DNA of 64,000 nt from an uncultured Pseudocitrobacter sp. (GCA_913778145.1 CAJYVI010000046.1:1-64000); one strand, 5' to 3'. Shown: positions 32,246 through 46,956, counted from the stretch's first letter. The notes: generated from the sequence alone by a model not told the origin. Program-made: numbers and translations.

Positions 32246-33574
32246 TTATACCTGGGGCGCAAACCAGGTGCCCTTTTGCCAGTGGCGACGCCAGATCACC
32301 GCCAGCGACAGGCCTCGTAGCGCAAGGAATACCGCCAGCGCCAGCCATAAACCGTGGTTGCCGAATACCGGCACCGTCAGCAGCGTTAAGGCGAATCCGG
32401 CGGCTGCCACGGCCATGCTGTTACGCATTTCCGCCCCGCGCGTCGCACCAATAAACATGCCATCCAGCAGGTAGCACCAGACGCCAATCACCGGCAATAC
32501 GGCCTGCCAGAGCACATAGCGATCGGCAAGCTGCTGCAACGATGGCAGTGACGTCAACATTGCCACGATATGGCTGCCTGCCAGGGCATACACCAGTGCA
32601 AACGCCAGCGCCACAATGCCCGCCTGGCGACAGGCCGCGCGCCAGACCTGCTGTAACTGGCTGCCATCGCGCGCACCGTATGCCTGGCCGGAATGTGCTT
32701 CCACGGCATAGGCAAAGCCATCCAGCGCATAGGCGGTGAAGGTGAGCATAGTCATCAGCACCGCATTGACCGCCACCACATCGCTACCCAGCCGCGCGCC
32801 AAATACGGTTAATGCGCCAAAGCAGAGCTGAAGCAATAGCGAGCGCAGCATAATGTCGCGATTGAGCGCCAGCAGGCTGCGCATATTTCCGCGCCAGGCC
32901 ATTCTCAGCATCTCAGACGTAATTCCGCGCAGCACCAACACGTTACGCGCCATCAGTAGGCCAATAATCATCGTGGCATATTCGGCGATCACCGTTGCCA
33001 GCGCCGCCCCCTGCACGTTCATATGCAGGCCCATCACCAGCCACAGGTCGAGAACGATATTCAGGATGTTGCCGACAATCAGCAAAATCACCGGCGCACG
33101 CGCGTACTGAACGCCGAGCAGCCACCCCAGCAGCACCAGGTTGGCCAGCGAGGCGGGCGCGCTTAACCAGCGAATTTCAAGGAAGCGCCGCGCCTGCTCC
33201 AGCACCGCATCGCTGCCGCCGACAACGGTGAGCGCCAGATTAATCAGCGGCCCTTTGAACAGTACGATAAGTAACCCAGCCCCCAGCGCCAGCAGCAGCG
33301 GTTGCACCAGCGCGCGAGCAAGACGCATGGGATCTTTCGCGCCGAAGGCCTGCGCCGTTAACCCCGTGGTGCTCATGCGTAAAAAGAGCAGCAGCATAAA
33401 CAGGAAGCTGGTTGCCGTGGCGCCAATCGCCACGCCGCCGAGATAGACCGCGCTATCCAGATGACCAATCACCGCCGTATCCACCAGACCCAGCAGGGGA
33501 ACCGTGATGTTGGAGAAAATCATGGGGAGGGCGAGACGCCACAATGCCTTGTCAGCAGCCGTGAAGAGCGACAT
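32246..33574 (-). CDS. dinF: MATE-family efflux protein DinF
   Basis: This 442-residue protein starts at ATG 33574 (MSLFTAADKALWRLALPMIF). Twelve hydrophobic segments and MATE-type motifs such as LPMIFSNITVPLLGLVDTAV are present. In E. coli it is an SOS-induced transporter linked to oxidative and bile-salt stress resistance. It is transcribed with lexA, 67 bases upstream, and so shares its SOS boxes. Confidence 0.95.
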   Translation of the reverse strand: MSLFTAADKALWRLALPMIFSNITVPLLGLVDTAVIGHLDSAVYLGGVAIGATATSFLFMLLLFLRMSTTGLTAQAFGAKDPMRLARALVQPLLLALGAGLLIVLFKGPLINLALTVVGGSDAVLEQARRFLEIRWLSAPASLANLVLLGWLLGVQYARAPVILLIVGNILNIVLDLWLVMGLHMNVQGAALATVIAEYATMIIGLLMARNVLVLRGITSEMLRMAWRGNMRSLLALNRDIMLRSLLLQLCFGALTVFGARLGSDVVAVNAVLMTMLTFTAYALDGFAYAVEAHSGQAYGARDGSQLQQVWRAACRQAGIVALAFALVYALAGSHIVAMLTSLPSLQQLADRYVLWQAVLPVIGVWCYLLDGMFIGATRGAEMRNSMAVAAAGFALTLLTVPVFGNHGLWLALAVFLALRGLSLAVIWRRHWQKGTWFAPQV

Positions 33575-33641
33575 GGTTACGAACCTGAACAGAAAGAGAA
33601 CGAACAACGGCACATGATGCGCCGTTGTTATCGGGAGAGGA

Positions 33642-34250
33642 TTACAGCCATTCGCCGTTGCGGATCACGCCAACGGCCAGCCCTTCAATGGAGAAGTTCT
33701 GACTACGAAGATCGACGACAATCGGGGAAAACTCGCTGTTTTCCGGCAACAGTTCGACGACGTTGCCCTGTTTTTTCAGGCGTTTTACCGTTACTTCTTC
33801 GTCGATGCGCGCGACAACCACCTGGCCGTTACGCACGTCCTGGGTTTTGTGCACCGCGAGCAGGTCGCCGTCCATAATGCCGATATCTTTCATCGACATA
33901 CCGCTCACCCGCAGCAGGAAGTCAGCGTTTGGTTTGAACAGTGAAGGATCGACCTGATAGTGGCCTTCAATGTGCTGCTGCGCCAGCAGCGGCTCACCCG
34001 CGGCGACGCGGCCAATCAGCGGCAGGCCGGTTTCTTCTTCCACCAGCAGACGAATGCCGCGCGAGGCGCCTGAAACAATTTCAATGACGCCTTTACGCGC
34101 CAGTGCTTTCAGATGCTCTTCCGCCGCATTCGGGGAACGGAACCCCAGGCGCTGAGCAATTTCCGCACGTGTCGGCGGCATGCCCGTTTGGCCGATATGA
34201 TCTCGAATGAGATCAAACACCTCTTGCTGCCTGGTCGTTAACGCTTTCAT
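33642..34250 (-). CDS. lexA: SOS repressor LexA
   Basis: This 202-residue repressor has an N-terminal helix-turn-helix ([20 protein letters not shown]), auto-cleavage site Ala84-Gly85 in RVAAGEP, and catalytic Ser119 and Lys156 in the S24 domain. RecA filaments on single-stranded DNA trigger cleavage. Two SOS boxes overlap its promoter, giving autoregulation. It may also control the cI-type prophage state, since SOS induces both. Confidence 0.98.
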   Translation of the reverse strand: MKALTTRQQEVFDLIRDHIGQTGMPPTRAEIAQRLGFRSPNAAEEHLKALARKGVIEIVSGASRGIRLLVEEETGLPLIGRVAAGEPLLAQQHIEGHYQVDPSLFKPNADFLLRVSGMSMKDIGIMDGDLLAVHKTQDVRNGQVVVARIDEEVTVKRLKKQGNVVELLPENSEFSPIVVDLRSQNFSIEGLAVGVIRNGEWL

Positions 34251-34258
34251 TCCGCCCC

Positions 34259-34295
34259 CTGGGTGTATATACAGTTATGCTGTGAGTATATACAG
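34259..34295 (-). promoter_or_regulatory. Two LexA (SOS) boxes upstream of lexA
   Basis: CTG-N10-CAG boxes occupy 34259-34274 and 34280-34295, 5 bases apart. Both fit the consensus well, with the TATATA core. They provide LexA autoregulation and control of dinF. Confidence 0.92.
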
Positions 34296-34359
34296 TTAAC
34301 GGCTATTTTGGAACCGCAAAACACACAAAATACAGGAGTTTTCGCAGATTATGCGAGCC

Positions 34360-34728
34360 TCAGTGGAAATGCGACCACAGCAGCACGGCCCAGGTCATCA
34401 CGGCGACGAAAATCGCCAGCAATACCGCCGCAGACCCCATATCTTTCGCCCGCCCGGAGAGTTCGTGATACTCAGAACCAATGCGGTCAACCACCGCTTC
34501 CAGCGCACTATTGAGAATTTCCACTATCATCACCAGAAGGACAGAGCTAATCAGCAGCACGCGGGTAATCGCGTCAACGTCCAGCCAGCAAGCGATGATA
34601 ATGGCCACGACCGAGGCGACCCCTTCCTGGCGGAACGCGGCTTCATTTACCCACGCCGCGCGAAAACCTTTCCAGGAATAACCAGCCGCTTTGATAATTC
34701 GGGTGAGTCCAGTGGTATTATTGGCCAT
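34360..34728 (-). CDS. dgkA: Diacylglycerol kinase DgkA
   Basis: This 122-residue protein starts at ATG 34728 (MANNTTGLTRIIKAAGYSWK). It is a three-helix inner-membrane enzyme that phosphorylates diacylglycerol to phosphatidic acid. The catalytic region EILNSALEAVVDRIGSEYHE is intact. It recycles diacylglycerol from membrane-derived oligosaccharide synthesis. It is divergent from plsB. Confidence 0.97.
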   Translation of the reverse strand: MANNTTGLTRIIKAAGYSWKGFRAAWVNEAAFRQEGVASVVAIIIACWLDVDAITRVLLISSVLLVMIVEILNSALEAVVDRIGSEYHELSGRAKDMGSAAVLLAIFVAVMTWAVLLWSHFH

Positions 34729-34858
34729 CAAATAGAACCTTTTAGCGTTATACGCATCAATGACAGTAACTGTTATCGGCGGTAGAACAGAAATCCTGCT
34801 GACTTTCTGATATTCTTGCCGCGCATTTGCATGATTAACCAGAGGCTTTACATCGTTT

Positions 34859-37300
34859 ATGTCCGGTTGGCCACGAATTTACTACAAATTACTGAATTTA
34901 CCATTAAGCATACTGGTAAAAAGCAAGTCTATTCCGGCAGAGCCTGCCCAGGAATTGGGGCTCGATACCTCGCGCCCGATCATGTACGTCCTGCCTTATA
35001 ACTCTAAGGCTGACTTACTGACCTTGCGCGCCCAGTGCCTGGCGCACGATCTCCCAGACCCGCTAGAGCCGCTGGAGATCGACGGCACCCTACTGCCCCG
35101 CTATGTGTTTATCCATGGCGGCCCGCGCGTGTTCACCTATTACACGCCGAAAGAAGAGTCTATCAAGCTGTTCCACGACTATCTCGATCTGCATCGTAGC
35201 AATCCGAATCTGGACGTGCAGATGGTGCCGGTATCGGTGATGTTTGGTCGCCGTCCGGGGCGCGAGAAAGGCGAAGTGAACCCGCCGCTGCGCATGCTCA
35301 ACGGCATTCAGAAATTCTTCGCCGTCTCCTGGCTTGGCCGCGACAGCTTTGTGCGTTTCTCACCGTCCGTCTCGCTGCGCCGCATGGCTGATGAACACGG
35401 TACCGATAAAATTATCGCGCAAAAACTGGCGCGCGTGGCGCGTATGCACTTTGCCCGCCAGCGTCTGGCCGCAGTAGGCCCGCGCCTGCCAGCACGTCAG
35501 GATCTCTTCAACAAGCTGCTCGCCTCACGCGCGATTGCCAAAGCGGTTGAAGATGAAGCGCGCAGCAAAAAAATCTCTCATGAGAAAGCGCAGCAAAACG
35601 CTATTGCGCTGATGGAAGAGATTGCCGCCAACTTCTCCTACGAGATGATTCGCCTGACGGACCGCATTCTTGGCTTCACCTGGAACCGTCTCTATCAGGG
35701 GATTAACGTGCACAACGCCGAGCGCGTACGCCAGCTGGCGCACGACGGCCACGAGATCGTGTATGTGCCGTGCCACCGTAGCCATATGGACTACCTGCTG
35801 CTCTCCTATGTGCTCTATCACCAGGGGCTGGTGCCGCCGCACATTGCTGCCGGTATCAACCTGAATTTCTGGCCAGCCGGCCCGATTTTCCGTCGTCTGG
35901 GCGCGTTCTTTATTCGCCGTACCTTTAAGGGCAACAAACTCTACTCCACCGTGTTCCGCGAATATCTCGGCGAGCTGTTCAGCCGGGGTTATTCCGTTGA
36001 ATACTTCGTGGAAGGCGGGCGTTCCCGTACTGGCCGCTTGCTGGACCCGAAAACCGGCACCCTGTCGATGACCATTCAGGCGATGCTGCGCGGCGGCACG
36101 CGTCCTATCACGCTGGTGCCGATTTACATCGGTTACGAGCACGTGATGGAAGTGGGCACGTACGCCAAAGAACTGCGCGGCGCGACCAAAGAGAAAGAGA
36201 GCCTGCCGCAGATGCTCAAGGGCTTGAGCAAGCTGCGTAATCTGGGCCAGGGTTATGTGAACTTCGGCGAGCCGATTCCGCTGATGAACTACCTGAATCA
36301 TCACGTGCCGGAGTGGCGCGAGTCTATCGATCCTATCGAAGCCATTCGTCCGGCCTGGCTGACGCCGACGGTAAACGGTATCGCCGCCGAACTGATGGTG
36401 CGTATTAACAACGCAGGCGCGGCGAACGCCATGAACCTGTGTTGTACCGCGCTGCTGGCGTCTCGTCAGCGTTCTCTGACCCGCGAACAACTGACTCAAC
36501 AACTGGATTGTTACCTGTCGCTGCTGCGCAATGCGCCGTATTCGCCGGATGCCACCACGCCAAACGTGACTGCCAGCGAGCTTATCGATCATGCGCTGCA
36601 GATGAACAAGTTCGAAGTCGAGAAAGACACTATCGGCGATATCATCATCCTGCCGCGCGAGCAGGCGGTGCTGATGACGTACTACCGCAACAACATCGCT
36701 CATATGCTGATCATGCCGTCGCTGCTGGCGACCATCATGACCCAGCATCGCCATGTTTCGCGCGCAGATGTGCAAAACATGGTTGACGTGCTCTATCCCA
36801 TGCTGAAGGCCGAGCTGTTCCTGCGTTGGGAAAAAGCAGAGCTGGCGTCGGTGATTGATACGCTGGTTGATGAGATGGAACGTCAGGCGCTGATCACCCG
36901 TCAGGGCGATGAGCTGCACATTAATCCGTCCCACTCCCGCACCCTGCAACTGCTGGCCGCAGGCGCGCGTGAAACGCTGCAACGTTATGCCATTACGTTC
37001 TGGCTGCTGAGCGCTAACCCATCGATGAACCGCAGTACGCTGGAGAAAGAGAGCCGCACCGTGGCGCAACGTCTGTCGGTGCTGCACGGCATTAACTCGC
37101 CGGAGTTCTTTGATAAAGCGGTGTTCTCATCGCTGGTGCTGACGCTGCGTGATGAAGGTTATATCAGCGACAGCGGCGACGCCGAGCCGGAAGAGACGAT
37201 GAAGGTTTACCAGATGATGGCGAACCTGATCACCTCGGATGTGCGTTTGACGATTGAGAGTGTGACGCAGGACGAAGAAGCGGTGCCGAAAGACGCCTGA
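34859..37300 (+). CDS. plsB: Glycerol-3-phosphate acyltransferase PlsB
   Basis: This 813-residue inner-membrane enzyme makes 1-acyl-glycerol-3-phosphate, the first step of phospholipid synthesis. The catalytic HX4D motif is in [10 protein letters not shown] near residues 306-311, followed by the glycerol-3-phosphate site EGGRSRTGR. The C-terminus (EEAVPKDA) is a few residues longer than in E. coli (807). It begins [20 protein letters not shown]. Confidence 0.98.
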   Translation: MSGWPRIYYKLLNLPLSILVKSKSIPAEPAQELGLDTSRPIMYVLPYNSKADLLTLRAQCLAHDLPDPLEPLEIDGTLLPRYVFIHGGPRVFTYYTPKEESIKLFHDYLDLHRSNPNLDVQMVPVSVMFGRRPGREKGEVNPPLRMLNGIQKFFAVSWLGRDSFVRFSPSVSLRRMADEHGTDKIIAQKLARVARMHFARQRLAAVGPRLPARQDLFNKLLASRAIAKAVEDEARSKKISHEKAQQNAIALMEEIAANFSYEMIRLTDRILGFTWNRLYQGINVHNAERVRQLAHDGHEIVYVPCHRSHMDYLLLSYVLYHQGLVPPHIAAGINLNFWPAGPIFRRLGAFFIRRTFKGNKLYSTVFREYLGELFSRGYSVEYFVEGGRSRTGRLLDPKTGTLSMTIQAMLRGGTRPITLVPIYIGYEHVMEVGTYAKELRGATKEKESLPQMLKGLSKLRNLGQGYVNFGEPIPLMNYLNHHVPEWRESIDPIEAIRPAWLTPTVNGIAAELMVRINNAGAANAMNLCCTALLASRQRSLTREQLTQQLDCYLSLLRNAPYSPDATTPNVTASELIDHALQMNKFEVEKDTIGDIIILPREQAVLMTYYRNNIAHMLIMPSLLATIMTQHRHVSRADVQNMVDVLYPMLKAELFLRWEKAELASVIDTLVDEMERQALITRQGDELHINPSHSRTLQLLAAGARETLQRYAITFWLLSANPSMNRSTLEKESRTVAQRLSVLHGINSPEFFDKAVFSSLVLTLRDEGYISDSGDAEPEETMKVYQMMANLITSDVRLTIESVTQDEEAVPKDA

Positions 37301-37518
37301 TGGCGCTTCGCTTATCAGGCCTACGGGCCCGGTGCTTGTAGGGCGGGCAAGCGCAGCGCCCCCGCCAGATGCCTGATGGCGCTTCGCTTATCAGGCCTAC
37401 GGGCCCGGTGCATGTAGGGCGGGCAAGCGCAACGCCCCCGCCAGATGCCTGATGCGCTTCGCTTATCAGGCCTACGGCCCGGTGCATGTAGGGCGGGCAA
37501 GCGCAGCGCCCCCGCCAT
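37301..37518. repeat. Three-copy REP/BIME array after plsB
   Basis: Three tandem units of about 73 bp, each with GCTTCGCTTATCAGGCCTAC and GTAGGGCGGGCAAGCGCAGC, follow the plsB stop, which they partly overlap. They are nearly identical, so recent local duplication is likely. Confidence 0.85.
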
Positions 37519-37547
37519 AAAAAAACCGGATAAATATCCGGTTTTTT
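37519..37547. terminator. Bidirectional terminator between plsB and ubiA
   Basis: ACCGGATAAATATCCGGT flanked by A and T runs can terminate the rightward plsB and leftward ubiA transcripts. Confidence 0.85.
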
Positions 37548-37553
37548 TCAGTT

Positions 37554-38426
37554 TTAGAAGTGCCAGTAACTCATCGCCAGACCAATAAACAATACCAGCC
37601 CAACGTAGTTATTGTTCATAAACGCCTGGAAACAGGCTGCGCGTTCACGGTGTTGGATCAGCTTCTGCTGATACGCAAACAGCGCGCCCGCCACCAGGAT
37701 AGACCAGTAGAACTCCCAGTTCAGCCCGTTCAGATAGCCAATCGCCGCCATTAATACCAGTACGCCCACCTGCAAAATGCCGATAATTAAGCGGTCATAC
37801 TGCCCAAACAGAATCGCCGTGGATTTCACGCCGATTTTCACATCATCGTCGCGGTCAACCATCGCATACTGTGTGTCGTACGCCACCGCCCACAGGATAT
37901 TCGCCAGCAGCATCAACCAGCAGCTCAGCGGCAGCGATTCACTGACGGCGGCAAATGCCATCGGAATTGACCAGCCGAACGCCGCGCCCAGCACCACCTG
38001 CGGCAGATGGGTGTAGCGCTTCATAAACGGATAAACCCACGCCAGCGCCAGCCCCGCGACCGAAAGCAGAATGGTCATGGTATTGAGCGTCAGCACCAGC
38101 AGGAACGACAGCAGCACCAGCACGGCAAACAGGGTTCGCGCCTCTTTTTCCGTCACCGCACCGCTTGGTAACGGGCGATTGGCGGTGCGTTTTACATGAC
38201 CATCAAATTTACGGTCAGCATAGTCATTCACCACGCAACCGGCGGCGCGCATCAGCCAGACGCCCGCGACAAACACCGCCAGGATCCACAGCGGTGGTAC
38301 GCCGGGCGCGGCAACCCATAACGCCCATAAGGTCGGCCACAGCAGCAGCAAGGCACCAATCGGCTTGTCGGTGCGCATCAGGCGATGAAATGCCAGCAGC
38401 TTATTCTGCGTCAGACTCCACTCCAT
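37554..38426 (-). CDS. ubiA: 4-hydroxybenzoate octaprenyltransferase UbiA
   Basis: This 290-residue membrane enzyme attaches the polyprenyl tail to 4-hydroxybenzoate in ubiquinone synthesis. The two aspartate-rich motifs, NDYADRKFD and [12 protein letters not shown], bind the prenyl diphosphate through magnesium. It lies 12 bases downstream of ubiC, its substrate supplier. Confidence 0.98.
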   Translation of the reverse strand: MEWSLTQNKLLAFHRLMRTDKPIGALLLLWPTLWALWVAAPGVPPLWILAVFVAGVWLMRAAGCVVNDYADRKFDGHVKRTANRPLPSGAVTEKEARTLFAVLVLLSFLLVLTLNTMTILLSVAGLALAWVYPFMKRYTHLPQVVLGAAFGWSIPMAFAAVSESLPLSCWLMLLANILWAVAYDTQYAMVDRDDDVKIGVKSTAILFGQYDRLIIGILQVGVLVLMAAIGYLNGLNWEFYWSILVAGALFAYQQKLIQHRERAACFQAFMNNNYVGLVLFIGLAMSYWHF

Positions 38427-38438
38427 TTTCTCTTCCTC

Positions 38439-38933
38439 TTAGTACAACGGCGATGCAGGCAGAAACAGCTCGGTCAGGAGCAGCGGTTTCCCACTCAACC
38501 GAAGGCGGGAACGACGCCCCCAGAGATCTGCATGGCAACCAATCTCAATAAAATCACGCGTGAGCATGGAAGACGTAAACAGGTAACGACCCAGCGGCGT
38601 CTTGCCAAGCTGTTGCAACGCCAGTTCCGGGCCGCTCAGCGTCGATTCGGGTACCACGGTGCGCCCGGCCAGCCACGGCTCGCCGTCCACACAGAGTAAT
38701 ATTTCGCGCAGCCAGTAACGTTGCTCGTCTGGCAACAGCGCCTGCTCAGGTGCTATAGCATCGCGGGTGACAAACCCTTCGTCAATCAGTGTGACGCTGA
38801 CCACACCATATTGTTCGAAACGTTTGGTCATGGAATCTTCCAGCAGCAGCCAGTCGAGTTGTTCAGCGTCGAGCGAGGGGATGGCGTCAAAATAGTTTAG
38901 CGCACGCAGTTGCGTCAGTGCGGGATGCGTCAT
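38439..38933 (-). CDS. ubiC: Chorismate lyase UbiC
   Basis: This 164-residue enzyme starts at ATG 38933 ([20 protein letters not shown]). It converts chorismate to 4-hydroxybenzoate and pyruvate. A longer N-terminus to 39047 is out of family and rejected. Conserved segments [13 protein letters not shown] and TLTRDF-type LTRDFIEIG support the call. Operon with ubiA. Confidence 0.96.
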   Translation of the reverse strand: MTHPALTQLRALNYFDAIPSLDAEQLDWLLLEDSMTKRFEQYGVVSVTLIDEGFVTRDAIAPEQALLPDEQRYWLREILLCVDGEPWLAGRTVVPESTLSGPELALQQLGKTPLGRYLFTSSMLTRDFIEIGCHADLWGRRSRLRLSGKPLLLTELFLPASPLY

Positions 38934-39121
38934 GCCTGACTCTCCAGTACATATTGTGACGCTATTGTATCGCAGATTGGGGCGGGCGGGAGTGCAGTAA
39001 TGGCTAAATACGATCATCGACGCAACAGTTATGCAACAGCATGGCACACAACTGAAAAAAAGTGCGCCCCGAGGGGCGCACCGAAAGGCATAGCCTAAAC
39101 ATCAGCGCTGTGGGGATATGA

Positions 39122-40063
39122 TTACCCCTTGCCTTTTACAGAGCTGATAAAGGTGGATCTCGCAGAGGTGGAGCCGAGGCGCTCAGCTTCATCCAGCAGT
39201 TTCAACGCTTTATCTACATCACCACGCGCAACAGCCTGTTTAATGGCGTTGTTGAAGTAAGATTCGGTGTCATTCAGCATCGGTTCGCTTTTCTTGGCCG
39301 GTGCTGGGGCAGGCGCGGCAGCCGCCGTCGCTGGAGCAGCATAAGCAGGCGCCGCTGTGTTACCGACGGTCACCGGCGCCGGGCCAGAAGAGCCAAACAG
39401 CGGGCCGACCAGAACGCTGGAGGTGCTGTTAGTTTTCACTTTCAGCTTCAGCGTGCCATCGGTGGTATGACGGGCAATCGGATCCGGGATATCCGGAATC
39501 GCGTTACCCACGCCTTTGGCGTAGGACTTAGCCGGATCCAGTAATTTGGTGGTTTTTTGCAGGTCTTGTTCGGTGGTAAACACCAGCACATACAGCTTCT
39601 GCTGACCCAGCGCAGGCGTCAGACGCATTACGCCTTCCAGACGGTCAGCGCTCATCACGCCCGGTTCCTGATAGGTGAAGTAGCTTGATGGGAAGAATGC
39701 GGATGGCGTCATGTTCTGATCAAGAATCAGGACGTTCGGCGCAAATACGCTGGTTTGTTTGTTGACTTCACTGGTGAGCGTTAGCGTCAGCTCGCCAATG
39801 TTGGCGGGCACGCTGTAAGCCGCGACCGGGCCGCTGATGCCGGGCACGTTCAGGCTTTGGCCGCCCGTAGCCAGCGTGGTCGTCTGGACGTTAGATTGAT
39901 CGACCGGCGTCCAGGTCAGTTGCTGTAACGCGGCGGTCGGAATGGTTGGCGCGGCAGAGGTGTTCTGCGGCACGTAGTTTACCTCTGCAAAGGTGACTGC
40001 CGGTACGCTTGCCAGAAGACCTGCGCAGAGGCCGAGGGCGACGAGACTTTTCTTCATTTTCAT
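39122..40063 (-). CDS. malM: Maltose operon periplasmic protein MalM
   Basis: This 313-residue periplasmic protein has a signal peptide ending near VTFAEV. It closely matches MalM of E. coli (306) apart from an alanine/proline-rich linker of slightly greater length before KKSEPMLNDTESYF. It interacts with the maltoporin in E. coli. It is the last gene of the malK-lamB-malM operon, with a possible stem in the lamB-malM gap. Confidence 0.97.
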   Translation of the reverse strand: MKMKKSLVALGLCAGLLASVPAVTFAEVNYVPQNTSAAPTIPTAALQQLTWTPVDQSNVQTTTLATGGQSLNVPGISGPVAAYSVPANIGELTLTLTSEVNKQTSVFAPNVLILDQNMTPSAFFPSSYFTYQEPGVMSADRLEGVMRLTPALGQQKLYVLVFTTEQDLQKTTKLLDPAKSYAKGVGNAIPDIPDPIARHTTDGTLKLKVKTNSTSSVLVGPLFGSSGPAPVTVGNTAAPAYAAPATAAAAPAPAPAKKSEPMLNDTESYFNNAIKQAVARGDVDKALKLLDEAERLGSTSARSTFISSVKGKG

Positions 40064-40175
40064 TGTTATTACCTCAGATACAAAGCTCAGCGCTCGCCAG
40101 GCAATAGCGCGCTGCGCGTAAAGAGAGAGGGGCTTGCGCCCCTCTTTTCAGGCATGACATCGGGTTAAACGACGA

Positions 40176-41579
<1,404 letters not shown>

Positions 41580-41588
41580 TTATGGGAA

Positions 41589-42698
41589 TCAAACGCCGGG
41601 CTCTTTATGCAACCGACGACATGCGGTGCCATCCTCACGGAACAGGTGACAGCGCTCTGGCGGCAAACCAATGGCGAATGTGGCTCCCTCTTCTACTAAC
41701 ACCACATCATTCTGGCGATAGACCAGGTTCTGATGGATGGCGGGGATCTGGATATGAATTTGCGTTTCGTGACCAAGCTGTTCTACAACGTGAACTTCAC
41801 CTGCCAGGGTGACATCGGCGATGTCGCTTGGCAGCAGATGTTCAGGGCGAATACCCAGTGACATATTGGCACCGACCTGCACATTGTTGCTTTCTACCGG
41901 CAGCCAGACCTGTTGACGGTTTGGCAACTCAACCTGCACCTGATCGATCGCCGTAGCCGTCACTTTGACCGGCAGGAAGTTCATCTTCGGCGAGCCGATA
42001 AAGCCCGCAACGAAACGGTCGGCCGGGTAGTGATAGAGTTCAAGCGGTTTACCGACCTGCGCAACGCGACCAGCATCCAGCACCACAATTTTGTCGGCGA
42101 GCGTCATCGCTTCGACCTGATCGTGGGTGACGTAAATCATCGTGCGGCCCAGACGTTTGTGCAGGCGGGAAATTTCAATACGCATCTGTACGCGCAGCGC
42201 GGCATCCAGGTTGGAGAGGGGTTCATCGAGCAGGAACACGTTCGGTTCCGCCACCAGCGTACGACCAATTGCCACACGCTGACGCTGACCGCCGGAAAGC
42301 GCTTTTGGCTTACGCTCTAACAGGTGCGCCAGCTGTAATACTTCGGCAACCTGATTCACGCGCTGGTTAATCACTTCTTTTTTTGCGCCCGCCAGTTTCA
42401 GGCCGAAGGACATGTTCTCGGCAACGGAGAGGTGCGGATATAACGCATAAGACTGGAACACCATGCCCACGCCGCGTTCTGCGGGCGGGACGTCGTTCAT
42501 ACGGGTTTCCCCGATATAGAGGTCGCCGCTGGTGATAGTTTCAAGCCCGGCGATCATGCGAAGCAGTGTCGATTTGCCACAGCCCGACGGCCCAACAAAC
42601 ACCACGAACTCCCCTTCCTGGATATCCAGGTTGATATCTTTCGATACCACCACGTCGCCCCAGGCTTTCGTTACATTTCGTAGTTGTACGTTTGCCAT
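41589..42698 (-). CDS. malK: Maltose ABC transporter ATPase MalK
   Basis: This 369-residue protein has Walker [10 protein letters not shown] at residues 36-44, signature LSGGQ near residue 134, Walker B VFLLDEP, and a C-terminal regulatory domain. It couples ATP to maltose uptake with MalFG. In E. coli it also binds MalT when transport is idle and is inhibited by EIIA-Glc. Divergent from malE across a MalT/CRP region. Confidence 0.98.
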   Translation of the reverse strand: MANVQLRNVTKAWGDVVVSKDINLDIQEGEFVVFVGPSGCGKSTLLRMIAGLETITSGDLYIGETRMNDVPPAERGVGMVFQSYALYPHLSVAENMSFGLKLAGAKKEVINQRVNQVAEVLQLAHLLERKPKALSGGQRQRVAIGRTLVAEPNVFLLDEPLSNLDAALRVQMRIEISRLHKRLGRTMIYVTHDQVEAMTLADKIVVLDAGRVAQVGKPLELYHYPADRFVAGFIGSPKMNFLPVKVTATAIDQVQVELPNRQQVWLPVESNNVQVGANMSLGIRPEHLLPSDIADVTLAGEVHVVEQLGHETQIHIQIPAIHQNLVYRQNDVVLVEEGATFAIGLPPERCHLFREDGTACRRLHKEPGV

Positions 42699-44261
<1,563 letters not shown>

Positions 44262-44273
44262 TGCTGTCGATGT

Positions 44274-44350
44274 GCCTGATGGCGCTTCGCTTATCAGGCC
44301 TACGGAGGATTGTAGGCCGGATAAGGCATTTATGCCGCCATCCGGCGCAT
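44274..44350. repeat. REP/BIME between malE and malF
   Basis: Two inverted units (GCTTCGCTTATCAGGCCTAC and GTAGGCCGGATAAGGCATTT) lie in the malE-malF gap, as in E. coli. There they protect the malE mRNA end and raise its level over malF. Confidence 0.85.
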
Positions 44351-44390
44351 CTCCGGCCAGGAAGTTTCACCGTTGTAGAGGAAGATCCCC

Positions 44391-45935
44391 ATGGATGTCA
44401 TTAAAAAGAAACATTGGTGGCAAAGCGACACGCTGAAATGGTCAGCGATCGGTCTGCTGGGCCTGCTGGTGGGTTACCTTGTAGTTTTAATGTACGCACA
44501 AGGGGAGTACCTGTTCGCCATCATGACGCTGATTTTAAGCTCTGCTGGCCTGTATATTTTCGCCAATCGTAAAACGTACGCCTGGCGTTATGTTTATCCG
44601 GGTATGGCCGGGATGGGGCTTTTTGTCCTGTTCCCGCTGATATGCACCATCGCCATCGCTTTCACCAACTACAGCAGCACTAACCAGCTCACCTTTGAAC
44701 GTGCTCAGCAGGTGTTGATGGACCGCTCCTATCAGGCGGGGAAATCCTATAATTTCACGCTGATCCCGGCGGGAGACGACTGGCAGCTGGCGCTGACCGA
44801 CGGTGAAAGCGGCAAAAATTATCTCTCCGACGCCTTTAAATTAGGCGGCGAGCAGAAAATTACGCTTAAAGAAACGGACGCCCTGCCGGAAGGCGAGCGT
44901 GCGGCGCTGCGCGTGATTACCCAAAATCGTCAGGCCCTTAACCAGTTGACCGCCGTTCTGCCAGACGAAAGCAAAGTCGTAATGAGTTCTCTGCGTCAGT
45001 TCTCCGGCACTCGCGCGCTTTACACGCTGGGCGCTAACGACGAACTGACCAACAACCAAACCGGTGTGAAGTATCTGCCTAACAACGACGCAGGCTTCTA
45101 TCAGGCGGTTGATGCAGCAGGTAACCTGACCGGCGAAAAACTCAGCCCAGGCTACACCGTCACCATCGGCTGGGATAACTTCACCCGCGTCTTTACCGAT
45201 GAAGGGATTCAGAAACCGTTCTTCGCCATCTTTATCTGGACGATTGTCTTCTCGGTACTGACCGTCATCCTGACCGTTGCCGTCGGCATGGTGCTGGCGT
45301 GCCTGGTACAATGGGAAGCCCTGAAAGGCAAAGCGATTTATCGCGTGCTGCTGATTCTGCCCTACGCCGTACCGTCGTTTATCTCGATTCTGATTTTCAA
45401 GGGGCTGTTTAACCAGAGCTTTGGTGAAATCAACATGATGCTGAGCGCGCTGTTCGGTATCAAACCGGCCTGGTTCAGCGACCCGACGACCGCGCGTTCG
45501 ATGATTATTATCGTCAACACCTGGCTCGGTTACCCGTACATGATGATCCTGTGCATGGGCCTGCTAAAATCGATTCCGGACGACCTGTATGAAGCCTCGG
45601 CAATGGATGGCGCAGGCCCGTTCCAGAACTTCTTCAAGATTACGCTGCCGCTGCTGATTAAGCCGCTGACGCCGCTGATGATTGCCAGCTTCGCCTTTAA
45701 CTTTAACAACTTCGTTCTGATTCAGCTGTTGACCAACGGCGGCCCGGACCGACTCGGCACTACGACGCCTGCCGGCTATACCGACCTTTTGGTGAGCTAC
45801 ACCTACCGAATCGCCTTTGAAGGCGGCGGCGGGCAGGACTTCGGCCTCGCCGCGGCGATTGCCACGCTTATCTTCCTGTTGGTGGGTGCGCTGGCGATAG
45901 TGAACCTGAAAGCCACGCGTATGAAGTTTGATTAA
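44391..45935 (+). CDS. malF: Maltose transporter permease MalF
   Basis: This 514-residue inner-membrane protein has eight helices and the characteristic large periplasmic P2 loop (about residues 90-280). The EAA loop [20 protein letters not shown] contacts MalK. It forms the translocation channel with MalG. Confidence 0.98.
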   Translation: MDVIKKKHWWQSDTLKWSAIGLLGLLVGYLVVLMYAQGEYLFAIMTLILSSAGLYIFANRKTYAWRYVYPGMAGMGLFVLFPLICTIAIAFTNYSSTNQLTFERAQQVLMDRSYQAGKSYNFTLIPAGDDWQLALTDGESGKNYLSDAFKLGGEQKITLKETDALPEGERAALRVITQNRQALNQLTAVLPDESKVVMSSLRQFSGTRALYTLGANDELTNNQTGVKYLPNNDAGFYQAVDAAGNLTGEKLSPGYTVTIGWDNFTRVFTDEGIQKPFFAIFIWTIVFSVLTVILTVAVGMVLACLVQWEALKGKAIYRVLLILPYAVPSFISILIFKGLFNQSFGEINMMLSALFGIKPAWFSDPTTARSMIIIVNTWLGYPYMMILCMGLLKSIPDDLYEASAMDGAGPFQNFFKITLPLLIKPLTPLMIASFAFNFNNFVLIQLLTNGGPDRLGTTTPAGYTDLLVSYTYRIAFEGGGGQDFGLAAAIATLIFLLVGALAIVNLKATRMKFD

Positions 45936-45949
45936 GGGAGATAACGACA

Positions 45950-46840
45950 ATGGCTATGGTACAACCGAAATCTCAGAAACTGCGTTTATTCACAACGCAC
46001 CTGTTACTCCTGATCTTCATCGCGGCAATCATGTTCCCGCTGCTGATGGTTATCGCCATCTCACTGCGCGAAGGCAACTTCGCCACCGGGAGCCTGATCC
46101 CGGAAAAAATCTCCTGGGAGCACTGGCGGCTGGCGCTGGGCTTCAGCGTAGAACACGCTGATGGCCGCGTCACCCCGCCACCCTTCCCGGTTCTGCTGTG
46201 GTTGTGGAACTCGGTGAAAATTGCTGGCATCACTGCGATTGGCATCGTCACCCTCTCCACAACCTGTGCTTACGCCTTCGCCCGTATGCGTTTCCCGGGT
46301 AAAGCGACCCTGCTGAAAGGGATGCTGATTTTCCAGATGTTCCCGGCGGTGCTGTCTCTGGTGGCGTTGTACGCGTTGTTTGACCGTCTCGGCCAGTACA
46401 TTCCGTTTATCGGCCTGAACACCCATGGCGGCGTGATCTTCGCTTACCTGGGCGGTATCGCACTGCACGTATGGACGATTAAAGGCTACTTCGAAACCAT
46501 CGATAACTCGCTGGAAGAAGCGGCGGCACTGGATGGCGCAACCCCGTGGCAGGCATTCCGCCTGGTGCTGCTGCCGCTCTCCGTACCGATTCTGGCGGTG
46601 GTGTTTATTCTGTCGTTTATCGCCGCCATCACCGAAGTACCGGTAGCGTCACTGCTGCTGCGCGATGTGGATAGCTACACGCTGGCGGTGGGGATGCAGC
46701 AATACCTCAACCCGCAAAACTACCTGTGGGGCGACTTTGCCGCAGCAGCCGTGCTCTCTGCCATTCCGATTACCGTCGTGTTCCTGCTGGCACAGCGCTG
46801 GCTGGTCAATGGCCTGACGGCAGGCGGTGTGAAAGGTTAA
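45950..46840 (+). CDS. malG: Maltose transporter permease MalG
   Basis: This 296-residue protein with six helices has the EAA loop [20 protein letters not shown]. It is the partner of MalF in the transport channel. In E. coli its C-terminus enters the MalF channel. It lies 14 bases after malF. No xylE gene follows, unlike K-12. Confidence 0.98.
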   Translation: MAMVQPKSQKLRLFTTHLLLLIFIAAIMFPLLMVIAISLREGNFATGSLIPEKISWEHWRLALGFSVEHADGRVTPPPFPVLLWLWNSVKIAGITAIGIVTLSTTCAYAFARMRFPGKATLLKGMLIFQMFPAVLSLVALYALFDRLGQYIPFIGLNTHGGVIFAYLGGIALHVWTIKGYFETIDNSLEEAAALDGATPWQAFRLVLLPLSVPILAVVFILSFIAAITEVPVASLLLRDVDSYTLAVGMQQYLNPQNYLWGDFAAAAVLSAIPITVVFLLAQRWLVNGLTAGGVKG

Positions 46841-46910
46841 TACCCTCGTTCTACCCTCCCGGAAACGGGAAAAGCCACTGCAATCCTCGATTTAACTTGT
46901 GACTGTTGTT

Positions 46911-46938
46911 TGGCGCTCTTCGGAGCGCCATTTTTTTT
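46911..46938 (+). terminator. Terminator of malEFG
   Basis: TGGCGCTC-TTCG-GAGCGCCA followed by eight T residues, 70 bases after malG. Confidence 0.92.
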
Positions 46939-46956
46939 GAGCCTAACGGGTTAGGC

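Noticed and set aside
35525-37087. A 520-residue open frame antisense to plsB
   Set aside because: It is an artefact of GC-rich codon use in the highly conserved plsB gene. Similar antisense frames occur opposite yjbH and pgi.
37230-37518. Proline-rich repeat proteins over the BIME array
   Set aside because: The apparent proteins simply translate the non-coding BIME units.
46841-46956. Missing xylE as a deletion
   Set aside because: Many enterics outside Escherichia lack xylE here, so an insertion in the E. coli lineage is as likely as a loss in this one.
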